A DNA stretch of 64,000 nucleotides from Paludibacter sp. 47-17 (GTDB lineage: Bacteria; Bacteroidota; Bacteroidia; Bacteroidales; Paludibacteraceae): contig MKVT01000001.1 of the NCBI GenBank assembly GCA_001898935.1, positions 173,320 to 237,319 of the forward strand. Direction: 5' to 3'. This document shows, one piece after another, positions 1-10,351 of this stretch. The notes under the pieces were generated by a model. It was not told where the DNA came from, ran no database searches, and saw nothing but the letters and a program-made list of their open reading frames with translations. The position numbers and the translations under genes are program-made. Numbering within the stretch: the first letter of the stretch is position 1; each line of letters starts with the position of its first letter.

Positions 1-1
1 T

Positions 2-3000
2 ATTTATTATGCTACCCGCGAGCAGGTGGTATGCCTGGATATCGAATCGAGATCGGAGCGGGTGATTTATACTCACCAGCTTTCCAGTCCCGTGCTTGTC
101 TCCCGCTTTTACCACGATACGCTCAATAACCGGTTGTGGATCGGTACCTTTTCCACCGGGATGTATTATATCGATCTGGGCGATCAGTCGTATCATAAAC
201 ATGTGAATCCTATCCTGCCCAACCAGCCGGTACTGGCAATGACGCATAATATCGATTCTACTTTTATGATCGGTATTGACGGACAGGGGGTCTGGCGTTT
301 TGACGCTAAAGGAAACAAGTTGTTTACCATTTACAAAGAAGATCTGGATAAGGCGAATACCATTACCGGCGATGGCGTGTACGATATTTTTGTCGATTCG
401 CGTAAACGTGTTTGGGTGTCGACCTATAGTGGCGGATTATCCTACTTCGAACAAAAAGAGGATCATCTTCAGCATATCAACCATCAGACAAACAATAAGA
501 ACTCACTGGGTAATAACAATGTAAATAAAGTGTTGCAATCCCGAAACGGCGATATCTGGTTTGCTACCAATAACGGGATCAGCCGGTGGAAACGATCATC
601 GAATACATGGTTTCGTTACCTCGAGGATGTTAATTTTAAAGCCAAAGCCTTTCTGGCTCTGGAAGAAGATGCCGACGGAAATATCTGGGGAGGTACTTAT
701 TCCTCGGGGATTTACGTACTGGACGGGCAAACCGGAAAAGAGCTGAAACATTATTCGAAAATGGAACAAATCGGGGGTTTTTCAAGTATGTTTGTTTTCG
801 ATATTTTCCGCGATAGTAAAGACAATATCTGGATGGGCGGGAATCAGGGCGATTTGTATTGTTTCCTGCGAAAAGAAAACAAATTTATTACCTATGAAAC
901 CACTACGGATGTAAACAAAATAGTTGAATTGTCGGATACCAGCCTGTTGCTTTCTTCGTCGTCAGGATTAGTCGAGTTTAGGATCAAGTCCCGCAGGTTT
1001 GAAATACTGGTACCGGCCAATATTATCAACGATATGGTCATTGTTGACAACAGGTACTGGCTGGGCACCCGGGGAGGCGGATTGCTTTGTTTTAATCCTG
1101 CCGACCGTTCGTTGGAGGGTTTTACGGTGGAAAACGGATTGCCTTCGAATTTTATCAACAGCCTTATCGTTGCTAATGGCGTTATCTGGATCGGTACCGA
1201 AAACGGATTGGGTAAGTTTGATCCGGTGAAAAAATGCGTGGTTGCTTATAACGAAGATCTTTTACTGTCGCGACTTTCATTCAACTTAAATGCGGTATCT
1301 TCGTTGAACGACGGCAATCTTATCTGGGGAACCAACAACGGTGCGGTGCTGTTTAGTCCCGAAACAATGAACCTCCCTGTGCTGGACGCGAAATTATATG
1401 TTCAGGATATTCTGATTGCGGGTCAGTCCATACGCGAAAACGACAAGATTAAACTGACGAATACCGTCAACACGATCGATAAACTAAAATTGAAATATTA
1501 TCAGAATACCCTGTCGCTGGAAGTAGTGCCGATTGCCGAAACGATCGACGGGCTTAAACTTTCGTGGCGTCTCGAAGGCGTGGATTCAAAATGGTCGAAT
1601 CCGACCAACCGCTTCTTTATCAATTATGCCAATTTGCCCAGCGGAACTTTTGATCTTGAAATCCGGTTGTACGATAATTCGCTTACCCAGTTAATCGACG
1701 AGCGGAAAATTACGATCACGGTGGTTCCTCCTTTCTGGGAGACGTGGTGGTTCCGGTTGGTAGTTGCGCTGGCTGTCGTATTTATCGTGTATTATTATTT
1801 CAGGTATTATACGAATAAATTACGCCAGAAACATACGGAAGAAAAGATACGTTTCTTTACCAACATGGCCCACGATATACGCACTTCGCTCACGCTGATT
1901 AAAGCGCCGGTGGAAAATATAAGCAGCGAGCCGAAATTGTCGGATAAAGCCCGGTATTTTATCAGTGTTGCTTCCGAGCAGATCAACCGGATGTCGTTTG
2001 TGGTGACACAGTTGCTGGATCTTCAAAAGGTGGATGTAGGAAAAGGACAGCTGTTTCCGGTAATGACCGACCTGACTGCTCTGCTTAAAAAGCGGATCGC
2101 CATGTTTGAATTGTTGGCAAAAAATAAAAATATTCAAATCGAATTGAAGGCCGATTGTGAGGAGTTTACCACAGCTGTTGATGAATTGAAAATCGAAAAA
2201 GTGGTGGACAACCTGGTGTCCAATGCGATAAAATTCTCGTTGCAGAACTCGAAAATTGAGATTTCGCTCGAATGCTCCGGGGAAAAGTGGGTGCTCCGGG
2301 TAAAGGATGCTGGAATTGGAATTTCGCTTCGCGATCAGAAAAAACTGTTTAAAGAGTTTTACCGGGGCGAAAATGCTGTGAATTCGCGTATCGTAGGCTC
2401 AGGGATCGGCTTGCTTTTGGTGAAAAACTACGTGGATATGCATGGTGGGACTGTGTCGCTGGTAAGTCAGGAGGGACAGGGATCGGAGTTTGTTGTTTCT
2501 GTGCCCTATAAATTTATAGAACAGCAGGCCGGTCTGTCCGATCGCATCGATAAAGAAGAACTGATGTATATTGAAAATGCGACGCTGCCTCAGATGCCCG
2601 GTGACGAGAAAGAGCTGCAAAAAAGCAAGAAGGCGAATTTACTGGTTGTGGAAGATAATGTGGAGCTTCAGAATTTTCTCAAGGTGTCGCTCGACGATGA
2701 TTTTAATGTTTCCATTGCCAATAACGGACTCGAAGCCTGGCTGATGATCCAGAAATCGGCGCCGGATATTATTATTTCCGATGTGATGATGCCGCAAATG
2801 GATGGTTTTGAATTGTGCCGTCATTTGAAATCAACCTTCGAAACCTCGCACATTCCTATTATTCTGCTGACGGCTCTGACCGAAAAAACGCAACAACTCG
2901 AGGGGCTGGGGTTGGGCGCCGACGATTACATCACTAAGCCTTTTGATATGAACTTGCTCAATCAGCGCATTCGAACGATTGTCAGGAACAGGGAGGTGGT

Positions 3001-3376
3001 TCGGAATCGGGTGCTGCGGATGTTCCGGCAGCCCGACGATGAGAAACAATTGTTGATGAACGAACAAAACGACCAGTTCCTGAAAAAGGCCATCGAGGTG
3101 GTCCGGGCCAATATCGATAATTCTGATTTTGGGAAAGATGAGTTTGCTGCCGCTATGTTTGCCAGTTCGTCGCTGCTTTACAAAAAAATCAAGGCGCTTA
3201 CCGGCCAGTCGCCCATCGAGTTTATCAAAGTTATTCGCCTCGATTATTCCATGGAGTTGCTCCAGTCGCGTAAGTATTCGGTGACCGAGGTAAGCGAAAT
3301 GTGCGGGTTTTCCAGTGTAGGTTATTTTAGTACTGTTTTCAAGAAACATTTCCAACGAACGCCGACCGAAATATAG
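2..3376 (+). CDS. Hybrid two-component system sensor/regulator (HTCS), 5' truncated
   Basis: Single-protein sensor kinase plus transcription factor that senses a glycan breakdown product in the periplasm and switches on the adjacent polysaccharide locus. The frame is open to the left edge, so the true start lies outside; the GTG at 26 is internal. Order seen: many short propeller (Reg_prop) repeats with the 'IWIGT' pattern (about residues 1-460), a Y_Y_Y-type beta-sandwich, one membrane segment near residue 585, a HisKA H-box (AHDIRTSLTLI, His near 621), HATPase motifs (DNLVSNAIKFS, GSGIGLLLV), a receiver domain with IISDVMMPQMDG (Asp near 923), and a C-terminal AraC-type HTH ending in FKKHFQRTPTE. 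The family usually has about 1,300-1,400 residues, so perhaps 200-300 are missing. It lies directly upstream of and codirectional with the glycosidase operon, its likely target. Confidence 0.95.
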   Translation: MYYATREQVVCLDIESRSERVIYTHQLSSPVLVSRFYHDTLNNRLWIGTFSTGMYYIDLGDQSYHKHVNPILPNQPVLAMTHNIDSTFMIGIDGQGVWRFDAKGNKLFTIYKEDLDKANTITGDGVYDIFVDSRKRVWVSTYSGGLSYFEQKEDHLQHINHQTNNKNSLGNNNVNKVLQSRNGDIWFATNNGISRWKRSSNTWFRYLEDVNFKAKAFLALEEDADGNIWGGTYSSGIYVLDGQTGKELKHYSKMEQIGGFSSMFVFDIFRDSKDNIWMGGNQGDLYCFLRKENKFITYETTTDVNKIVELSDTSLLLSSSSGLVEFRIKSRRFEILVPANIINDMVIVDNRYWLGTRGGGLLCFNPADRSLEGFTVENGLPSNFINSLIVANGVIWIGTENGLGKFDPVKKCVVAYNEDLLLSRLSFNLNAVSSLNDGNLIWGTNNGAVLFSPETMNLPVLDAKLYVQDILIAGQSIRENDKIKLTNTVNTIDKLKLKYYQNTLSLEVVPIAETIDGLKLSWRLEGVDSKWSNPTNRFFINYANLPSGTFDLEIRLYDNSLTQLIDERKITITVVPPFWETWWFRLVVALAVVFIVYYYFRYYTNKLRQKHTEEKIRFFTNMAHDIRTSLTLIKAPVENISSEPKLSDKARYFISVASEQINRMSFVVTQLLDLQKVDVGKGQLFPVMTDLTALLKKRIAMFELLAKNKNIQIELKADCEEFTTAVDELKIEKVVDNLVSNAIKFSLQNSKIEISLECSGEKWVLRVKDAGIGISLRDQKKLFKEFYRGENAVNSRIVGSGIGLLLVKNYVDMHGGTVSLVSQEGQGSEFVVSVPYKFIEQQAGLSDRIDKEELMYIENATLPQMPGDEKELQKSKKANLLVVEDNVELQNFLKVSLDDDFNVSIANNGLEAWLMIQKSAPDIIISDVMMPQMDGFELCRHLKSTFETSHIPIILLTALTEKTQQLEGLGLGADDYITKPFDMNLLNQRIRTIVRNREVVRNRVLRMFRQPDDEKQLLMNEQNDQFLKKAIEVVRANIDNSDFGKDEFAAAMFASSSLLYKKIKALTGQSPIEFIKVIRLDYSMELLQSRKYSVTEVSEMCGFSSVGYFSTVFKKHFQRTPTEI

Positions 3377-3481
3377 CAGATACAGGTAGAAAAGATCAAA
3401 ATATTACCGTTCAACACCCTAAAATGTCTGTTTTTATAATCTGAATATCTGAAAACAAATAACAGATCGTACTCGTACATC

Positions 3482-3489
3482 TACATTTG
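3482..3489 (+). promoter_or_regulatory. Candidate -7 box for the glycosidase operon
   Basis: TACATTTG fits the Bacteroides -7 consensus TAnnTTTG and lies 26 bp upstream of the GH127 ATG, in the 139-bp gap after the HTCS gene. I see no convincing -33 TTTG at the expected spacing, which would fit a promoter that needs an activator such as the upstream HTCS. Confidence 0.4.
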
Positions 3490-3515
3490 CAATCGTAAAT
3501 ATTGAAAATGAGTGT

Positions 3516-5939
3516 ATGATACGATCAGGTTTTTGGGGTGTGGGAGTCTTGGTGCTGATGGTGTGCGTGGGCGCTTTACATGCCCGGCCGGCATTTTACA
3601 ACCATACTTTCCCGTTGTCGGATGTGAAGATTAATGCCGGTCCGTTCCGGCAGGCCCTCCAATTGAACGTGGAGGTGCTGCTGAAGTATGATGCCGACCG
3701 TTTGCTTGCTCCTTTTTTACGCGAAGCGGGCCTTACTCCTAAAAAGGCGCCGTATGGAAATTGGGAAAGCGACGGTCTCGATGGCCATATAGGGGGACAC
3801 TATCTGACCGCGCTGGCGCTGCATTATGCCGCCAGCGGAAATGAAGCCTGTAAATCCCGTCTCGACTATATGGTGTCCGAACTCCGTCGCTGCCAGGAGG
3901 CCAGTAAAAATGGAAAAGGCTATATTGGAGGTGTTCCCGTCAGTGGAACGTTCAATGGCCGCTCCATCAATTTATGGGACGAAATCCGCAGCGGAAATAC
4001 GGCTGTCATCTGACGTTATTGGGTGCCCTGGTACAATCTGCATAAAACCTATGCCGGCTTACGCGATGCCTGGTTGTATGCCCATAATGTACAGGCCCGG
4101 CAAATGTTCCTCGAATTATGCGACTGGGGTGTGGAGATTATCAGTCATCTTGATGATAATCAGATGGAAAGTATGCTTGCCAACGAGTTCGGAGGGATGA
4201 ACGAAGTGTTTGCCGATGCGTATCAGCTAAGTGCTAAACCCGAATACCTGACCGCGGCTAAACGTTTTTCGCACAGGCAATTATTCGACAGCATGGCCCG
4301 GCATGTCGACAATCTCGACAATATGCATGCGAATACGCAGGTACCCAAAGCCGTGGGGTATCAGCGGGTGGCCGAACTTACCAACGATAGTGCGTATATA
4401 CATGCTTCCGCCTTTTTCTGGGAAACCGTGGTTCGTAAGCGTACGCTGGCATTTGGAGGCAACAGCCGGTCGGAATATTTCCCGGAATTGAACAAACACT
4501 CCGACTTTATTCACGAACGACAGGGCCCCGAATCCTGTAATACCTATAATATGATGAAGCTGACGGAAGGCCTTTTCAGGATGGATCCCAAGGTTGAATA
4601 TGTCGATTATTACGAGCGGGCCATGTATAATCATATCTTGTCGACCCAACATCCCGAACATGGCGGATATGTGTATTTTACGCCGGCTGTTCCGGGGCAT
4701 TACCGGGTTTATTCGGCTCCCGAAAAGGCAATGTGGTGCTGCGTGGGATCGGGGATGGAGAATCATGCCAGGTACGGACAGTTTATCTATATGCACAACG
4801 ATAATCAGGACGAAGTATTCGTCAATCTTTTCGTGCCGTCGGAATTAAATTGGAAGGATAAAAAAGTAACCATTACCCAGCACACCGACTTCCCGGCCGG
4901 GGAAAAAAGTCAATTACATATCGATGTGAGCAAATCGACCCGATTTACGTTGAAAATCAGGCATCCGTGGTGGGCTTCGTCTTTTTCGGCAAGGGTGAAC
5001 GGGGTCGATTACGCCCTGAATTCAAGGCCGGGAACTTATGTCGGTATTCAACGAAAATGGAAAAAGGGAGATGTGGTGGAACTCTCCATGCCCATGAAGG
5101 TTACCGTCGAAGAGCTTCCGAATGTGCCTTCGATGATAGCGATCATGCGGGGCCCGCTGTTGCTGGCTGCCAAAACGAATGCTGAAAATCTGTACGGACT
5201 GGTAGCTGGTGACGGGCGTTGGGAGCATATTGCCCATGGTCCGCTGGTGCCCTTGCTCGAAACACCCCGTATCATTGGTTCGCGGGACGAAATTCTTGCA
5301 AAATTGGCAAAAATGGAACCGGTGGAAGGTAAAGAACTGTGCTTCAGAGTTCCCGGTTTAATCGCCCAGAAAGAATATGAAAACCTGGTTTTCGAGCCTT
5401 TTTATGCTATCCACGATAGCAGGTATATGATGTATTGGTTGTCGATGACCGCCGGCGAGTTTGAAAAGTATAAAGCCGAAAAAGCGGAGGAAGAGCATAC
5501 GAAGTTGGTGCTCGATGCCCGGACGATCGATCGGGTTGATACCGGCAAACAACAGCCGGAATCCGACCATGCCATGAAGTCGCAGCATTCGCACCGCGGC
5601 TCTCATCTGGGAGAATCGTGGCGCGATGCCCGCAATGGCGGATTCGTTGAATATACCTTGAAAACCAATCAGGAGCAAAATCTTTCGCTGATGGTCAGGT
5701 ACTGGGGGAATGAAGGACCGGACAGGCAGTTCGACATCCTGATCGACGGACAGCTCCTGCGCTCTGAAAAGTTGTCGGACAAATGGCGGCGGGATACCTT
5801 TATGAATGTCGAATATACCCTTCCGGCCGACTTGACCGCTGCTAAAACTGCCATTGTGGTGCGCTTTCAATCCAAGCCCGGAGCCATTGCCGGAGGTATT
5901 TTTGATCTGCGGTTGCTGAGGGTATTACCTAGTAATTAA
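3516..5939 (+). pseudogene. GH127 beta-L-arabinofuranosidase-like gene interrupted by an in-frame TGA
   Basis: Two reading frames, 3516-4013 and 4014-5939, lie in the same phase separated only by TGA at 4011-4013; read through, the product is about 807 residues. It starts with a signal peptide ending near ALHARP and continues with a GH127 (DUF1680) barrel. The active-site cysteine/zinc motifs are present: ESC (Glu339, Cys341, counting the stop as 166) and WCC (Cys408-Cys409), closely matching Glu338/Cys340/Cys417/Cys418 of HypBA1 as I recall them. The last 150 or so residues form a DUF6805-like sandwich. The TGA sits just before the conserved WVPWYNLHKT block, and the linker there looks about four residues shorter than in homologues I remember. 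A GTG within the WVP motif could not start a functional enzyme. It may be a true pseudogene, a local indel or a sequence error. It is the first gene of the operon. Confidence 0.85.
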
Positions 5940-5957
5940 TTTTTTCAATTTCATACC

Positions 5958-7892
5958 ATGCGAAAACACTGGATTCTTTTTTCTTTGTTGCTTTTCAACG
6001 TTCTTTTTGTTGCTGCTGCAACCACCGTCTCAAGTCCTGATGCCCGGCTGGTCGTGACCATCGATCTGGTGAACGGCAAACTGGTTTACCGGGTGAATTA
6101 CGACGGTAAGCCGGTTATCGAACCTTCGGAGCTGGGGGTGCTAACCAATGAAGGCGATTTTAGCCGTGAACTGGTTTTTGTTGAAGCCAACAACGAGCTT
6201 GTTGAAAAAAACTATGTGCAGGACCGTATTAAAAAATCATCGATAAGCTACCGGGCCAACGGAGTTGTTGTGAAGGTGGAAAATGCTGAGCAGCAGAAGA
6301 TGAGTGTTCGTTTCCAGGTAAGTAACAACGATGTAGCCTTCCGCTATGAGCTCGAACCAATGGGTGAACGCCTGGCCTGTGTCGTACTGCAGGAAACCAC
6401 CGGGTATACATTCCCGCCTACGGCTACCGGTTTTCTCTCCAATATGATGGGGTCGATGGGAGCTTTTGCCCGTACTTCGCCAAGCTATGAAAGCGGATAT
6501 ACCAACGATGTTCCGGTGGGCGATCAAACCAGGAATAAAGACGGCTATGTTTTTCCCGCCCTGTTCCGGATTGCCGGCGATGGCTGGGTATTGCTTTCCG
6601 AAACGGGCGTAAGTAGCAATTATTGTGCTTCCCATCTGAGCCCTTCTTCCGGCGGCGGGTTTAAACTGCAGTTCCCGGCCATGTCGCAAAACAATGGAGT
6701 CGGTTCCAATACGGTGCAGATGGGATTGCCGGGAGCAACGCCCTGGAGAACAATTACCGTGGGGAGGACGCTTAAACCGATAGTGGAAACCACCATTCCT
6801 TTCGATCTGGTGGAGCCTCTGTACGCACCTTCCAGGTCGTACCGGCCGGGACGGGCCAGCTGGAGCTGGATTGTTTGGCAGGATCAGAGTATGAATTGGG
6901 CCGACCAGATTCAATATGTCGACCTGGCAGCTGCCATGGGATACGAATATATTCTGATTGATGCGTTGTGGGATACCAATATTGGTTACGAACGGATGAA
7001 AGAACTGATCCGTTATGCCGATTCGAAACAGGTAGGCGTGTTTTTGTGGTACAATTCCAATGGGGGCTTCAACGACGCTCCTCAAACGCCCAAAAACAAA
7101 ATGCATAATCCGGTGGTGCGCCGCAAGGAAATGAAATGGTTGCAGGAAGCAGGGGTTAAGGGGCTGAAAGTGGACTTTTTCGGCGGCGATAAACAGGAAA
7201 CCATGCGCTTGTACGAGGATATTCTGGTGGATGCTGATGAGCATGGGTTGATGATCGTTTTTCATGGTTGTACCTTGCCGCGGGGCTGGGAACGTATGTA
7301 TCCGAATTTTGTTGGTAGCGAGGCGGTGCTTGCTTCGGAAATGCTGGTTTTTTCTCAGTATGTACGCGATAATGAAGCTTTTTTTGCCACTCTCCATCCC
7401 TTTATCCGCAATGCCGTCGGTAGCATGGAGTTTGGGGGCGTTTTCCTGAATAAATTTTTAAATCGCTCCAACCGCAAAGGGGCGCAACGATTGACAACCG
7501 ATGCTTTTCAGTTAGCTACAGCCGTGTTGTTTCAATCGCCCATGCAAATGTTTGCCCTTACTCCCAATAACCTGCAGGACGCTCCGTCCTTTGCCGTCGA
7601 TTTTATGAAAGAAATACCTGCCAGCTGGGACGAGACGGTGTATGTGGACGGATATCCCGGAAAGTACATAGTTCTTGCACGCCGGCACAACACCGACTGG
7701 TACCTTGGAGCAGTAAGCGCCTTAAATGAGCCGTTGAAACTCAAGCTCGACTTGCCCATGTTTGCCGGTAAACAAATCAGGCTGATCAGCGACGATAAAA
7801 CTAAAATCTCCACCCGTTCGCAATCGGCCGTACCGGCCGACGGTTCGTTCGAGATTACCGTTCAACCGAAAGGCGGATGTGTGATTTATTAA
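5958..7892 (+). CDS. GH97 family glycosidase (likely retaining alpha-galactosidase type)
   Basis: Secreted 644-residue enzyme of the SusB/GH97 family, which removes terminal alpha-linked (or beta-L-arabinopyranosyl) sugars from oligosaccharides in the periplasm. Signal peptide in residues 1-20, N-terminal GH97 super-sandwich (about 22-290), TIM barrel (about 290-545) and a C-terminal sandwich. The segment GLKVDFFGG places an Asp (residue 406) at the position used as nucleophile by retaining GH97 enzymes such as BT1871. Inverting members such as SusB use glutamates instead, so a galactosidase or arabinopyranosidase role is more likely than glucosidase. The motif FHGCTLPRGWERMYPN with a downstream GSEAVLASE is also family-typical. 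The start is ATG, 18 bp after the GH127 gene, as part of one operon. Exact sugar specificity cannot be read from the sequence. Confidence 0.9.
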   Translation: MRKHWILFSLLLFNVLFVAAATTVSSPDARLVVTIDLVNGKLVYRVNYDGKPVIEPSELGVLTNEGDFSRELVFVEANNELVEKNYVQDRIKKSSISYRANGVVVKVENAEQQKMSVRFQVSNNDVAFRYELEPMGERLACVVLQETTGYTFPPTATGFLSNMMGSMGAFARTSPSYESGYTNDVPVGDQTRNKDGYVFPALFRIAGDGWVLLSETGVSSNYCASHLSPSSGGGFKLQFPAMSQNNGVGSNTVQMGLPGATPWRTITVGRTLKPIVETTIPFDLVEPLYAPSRSYRPGRASWSWIVWQDQSMNWADQIQYVDLAAAMGYEYILIDALWDTNIGYERMKELIRYADSKQVGVFLWYNSNGGFNDAPQTPKNKMHNPVVRRKEMKWLQEAGVKGLKVDFFGGDKQETMRLYEDILVDADEHGLMIVFHGCTLPRGWERMYPNFVGSEAVLASEMLVFSQYVRDNEAFFATLHPFIRNAVGSMEFGGVFLNKFLNRSNRKGAQRLTTDAFQLATAVLFQSPMQMFALTPNNLQDAPSFAVDFMKEIPASWDETVYVDGYPGKYIVLARRHNTDWYLGAVSALNEPLKLKLDLPMFAGKQIRLISDDKTKISTRSQSAVPADGSFEITVQPKGGCVIY

Positions 7893-7911
7893 TTTTTTCA
7901 TGCTTGGGAAC

Positions 7912-10341
7912 ATGGTGAATATTAAATTATGGGTTGGTACCGTGCTGCTGGCTGCCAACGGTATGCTGGCCGGATCGGTAGCGTCCAACTCCGTTTTATG
8001 GTACAATCGGCCGGCAACGAGATGGGAAGAGGCGTTACCGGTCGGAAATTCGCGATTGGGCGCTATGGTGTACGGCAAACCTCAGCAGGAAGAAATACAG
8101 CTCAACGAGGAAACCATCTGGGGGGGCGGTCCGTATACGAATCATAATCCCGGCGCCCCGGGAGCCCTGAATCAGATTCGCGATCTTGTTTTTAAAGGCC
8201 ATGCCGGAGAAGCAGACAAACTGATCAACCAACATTTCTTTACACGTGTGCACGGTATGCCTTATCAGACTGCCGGTGCGCTGCTTCTCAACTTCCCGGA
8301 TCATGAGGAGGTGGGTTCGTATTATCGTGAATTGGATCTTGCGAAGGCTGTAACTACTACGCGCTACAGCCGGAAGGGAATCGGGTATACCCGGACAACG
8401 ATAGCTTCGTTTGCCGACGATGTGATTATCATGCACTTAACGGCTTCCGAAAAAGAAGCGATCAGTTTTAACCTGGAGTATAAATCGCGTGCCGATCATA
8501 CGACCGGGGCGGTCGGCACTTCTTTTGTTGTGTATGGCCGCGGCACCGATCACGAAGGAATACAAGGCCGGATCAGGTATCAGATTCATGTCAGGGCCGT
8601 GAATAAAGGCGGAGAGGTGGTGGTGGGCGATAAAGGCCTGACGGTGCAGCGTGCCGACGAGGTGACGCTCTATATTTCCATCGGGACTAATTTTGTGGAT
8701 TATAAAACCCTTTCGGCCGATGAGGGCGCCCGCGCCGCACATAAATTGGACGCAGCCCTGAAAAAGAACTTCGATGAGGCCCTACGCGGGCATTCGTCGC
8801 GTTATGCGCTTCAGTTCAATCGCTTCGAATTAAACCTGGGCGCTGATCCTGTGGCGGCAAAACTACCCACGAATGAGCGGATCGCGACCTTTAAAAGCAC
8901 GCAGGATCCTTCTCTGGTGGCCCTTCTCGTGCAGTTTGGACGCTATTTGCTGATTAGTTCGTCGCAGCCGGGCGGTCAACCGGCCAATTTGCAAGGTGTT
9001 TGGGCGCATTCGCTCACTCCGCCGTGGGACTCGAAGTATACCATCAATATCAACACCGAAATGAATTATTGGCCGGCGGAAATCACCAACTTGTCGGAAA
9101 CGCACGATCCGCTTATTCAGATGGTGAAAGAACTGGCTGTTACCGGCACTGCAACAGCTCGCGAGATGTACGGTGCCGAAGGTTGGGTAGCCCACCATAA
9201 TACGGATCTTTGGCGGGTGACGAGCCCCATCGATTTTGCAGCTGCCGGCATGTGGCCTACCGGTGGGGCATGGCTCACCCAGCACCTGTGGGAACGCTAT
9301 CTTTTTACCGGCGATAAGACCTTCCTGAAGGAGGTGTTCTTTGTTTTCAAAGGTGCCGCCGACTATTTTCTAAGCAGTATGGTAAAACATCCTGTTCACA
9401 ACTGGATGGTGGTTTCTCCTTCGGTGTCGCCCGAACATGGACCCATTTCGGCTGGGTGTACCATGGATAATCAGCTGGTGTTTGATGTGCTGTCGCGCAC
9501 CGCTATGGCAATTGATATTCTCGATGGAAACCGGGAGTATAAACAGAAATTAATGGCCCGTTTGGCCATGCTGCCGCCGATGCAGATCGGGAAACATTCG
9601 CAGCTGCAGGAATGGTTGGACGACCGCGATGATCCCGGCAATCAACATCGTCACGTCTCACACCTGTATGGTTTGTATCCCGGCAATCAGATTTCTCCCT
9701 ACAAAACTCCCGACTTGCTCGAAGCCGCCCGGAATTCCTTGCTTTACAGAGGCGATATGGCTACCGGATGGTCGATCGGATGGAAAGTCAATCTGTGGGC
9801 CCGCCTGCTGGACGGAAATCATGCATACAAAATCATCAATAATATGCTTACCATAGCCGATGGTACGCCGGCCAACGACGGACGCACCTATCCGAACCTG
9901 TTTACAGCGCATCCGCCATTTCAAATCGACGGTAACTTCGGGCTGACGGCCGGAGTAGTCGAAATGCTGGTACAAAGCCACGACGATGCGGTACATCTGT
10001 TGCCGGCCCTGCCCGATCTGTGGCCTTCAGGTACTGTGAAAGGGATAGTAGCCCGGGGTGGTTTCGTGGTGGATATGACCTGGGACGATACAATGCTTAC
10101 TCAGGCAGTGATTCACTCCAGGATCGGCGGAAACGTCCGCATTCGTTCCTATGTGCCACTGAAAGCTAAAGGACTGAAAATGGCGGAAGGTCCTTCGAAG
10201 AATGAGTTGCAACATTCCGCACGCACTCCCGCCCCTCTGCGGTCGGAACAAGCACAGTTGAAAGGTCTCCGCCTGAAGGAAGTGTATGAGTATGACTTGA
10301 TGACCCAAGCCGGGAAAACGTATTCCATTAAAATTAAATAA
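7912..10341 (+). CDS. GH95 alpha-L-fucosidase / alpha-L-galactosidase
   Basis: Exported exo-glycosidase of about 809 residues. GH95 enzymes invert and remove alpha-1,2-L-fucose or alpha-L-galactose. The N-terminal domain begins LWYNRPATRWEEALPVGNSRLG and includes QLNEETIWGGGP, both hallmark GH95 blocks. In the (alpha/alpha)6 barrel are ININTEMNYWPAE (the Asn pair matching Asn421/Asn423 of AfcA as I recall), SPEHGP, LQEWLDD and FQIDGNFG (likely the Asp766 equivalent). I chose the ATG at 7912 over 7900 because the spacer then matches the one before GH97: both begin TTTTTTCA right after the stop, 18-19 bp long. In complex-xylan loci of Bacteroides ovatus a GH95 acts as alpha-L-galactosidase, and the GH115 and GH43 neighbours here make that as likely as fucosidase. 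Confidence 0.93.
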   Translation: MVNIKLWVGTVLLAANGMLAGSVASNSVLWYNRPATRWEEALPVGNSRLGAMVYGKPQQEEIQLNEETIWGGGPYTNHNPGAPGALNQIRDLVFKGHAGEADKLINQHFFTRVHGMPYQTAGALLLNFPDHEEVGSYYRELDLAKAVTTTRYSRKGIGYTRTTIASFADDVIIMHLTASEKEAISFNLEYKSRADHTTGAVGTSFVVYGRGTDHEGIQGRIRYQIHVRAVNKGGEVVVGDKGLTVQRADEVTLYISIGTNFVDYKTLSADEGARAAHKLDAALKKNFDEALRGHSSRYALQFNRFELNLGADPVAAKLPTNERIATFKSTQDPSLVALLVQFGRYLLISSSQPGGQPANLQGVWAHSLTPPWDSKYTININTEMNYWPAEITNLSETHDPLIQMVKELAVTGTATAREMYGAEGWVAHHNTDLWRVTSPIDFAAAGMWPTGGAWLTQHLWERYLFTGDKTFLKEVFFVFKGAADYFLSSMVKHPVHNWMVVSPSVSPEHGPISAGCTMDNQLVFDVLSRTAMAIDILDGNREYKQKLMARLAMLPPMQIGKHSQLQEWLDDRDDPGNQHRHVSHLYGLYPGNQISPYKTPDLLEAARNSLLYRGDMATGWSIGWKVNLWARLLDGNHAYKIINNMLTIADGTPANDGRTYPNLFTAHPPFQIDGNFGLTAGVVEMLVQSHDDAVHLLPALPDLWPSGTVKGIVARGGFVVDMTWDDTMLTQAVIHSRIGGNVRIRSYVPLKAKGLKMAEGPSKNELQHSARTPAPLRSEQAQLKGLRLKEVYEYDLMTQAGKTYSIKIK

Positions 10342-10351
10342 ATATTACCAG

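Noticed and set aside
1..3376. Inactive histidine kinase because the H-box reads RTSLTLI instead of RTPLTLI
   Set aside because: This Ser variant, as I recall, is common in Bacteroidota HTCS proteins, and the His, N-box and G-boxes are present.
4023..5939. Separate gene starting at GTG 4023 as an intact shorter GH127
   Set aside because: The GTG is the Val of the conserved WVPWYNLHKT block, there is no signal peptide, and the first part of the barrel would be lost.
6237..7397. 386-codon open frame on the minus strand opposite the GH97 gene
   Set aside because: It lies entirely inside a well-supported gene, has no recognisable motifs and reflects codon bias; the same holds for long antisense frames at 23845-24807, 42593-43642 and 59357-60403.
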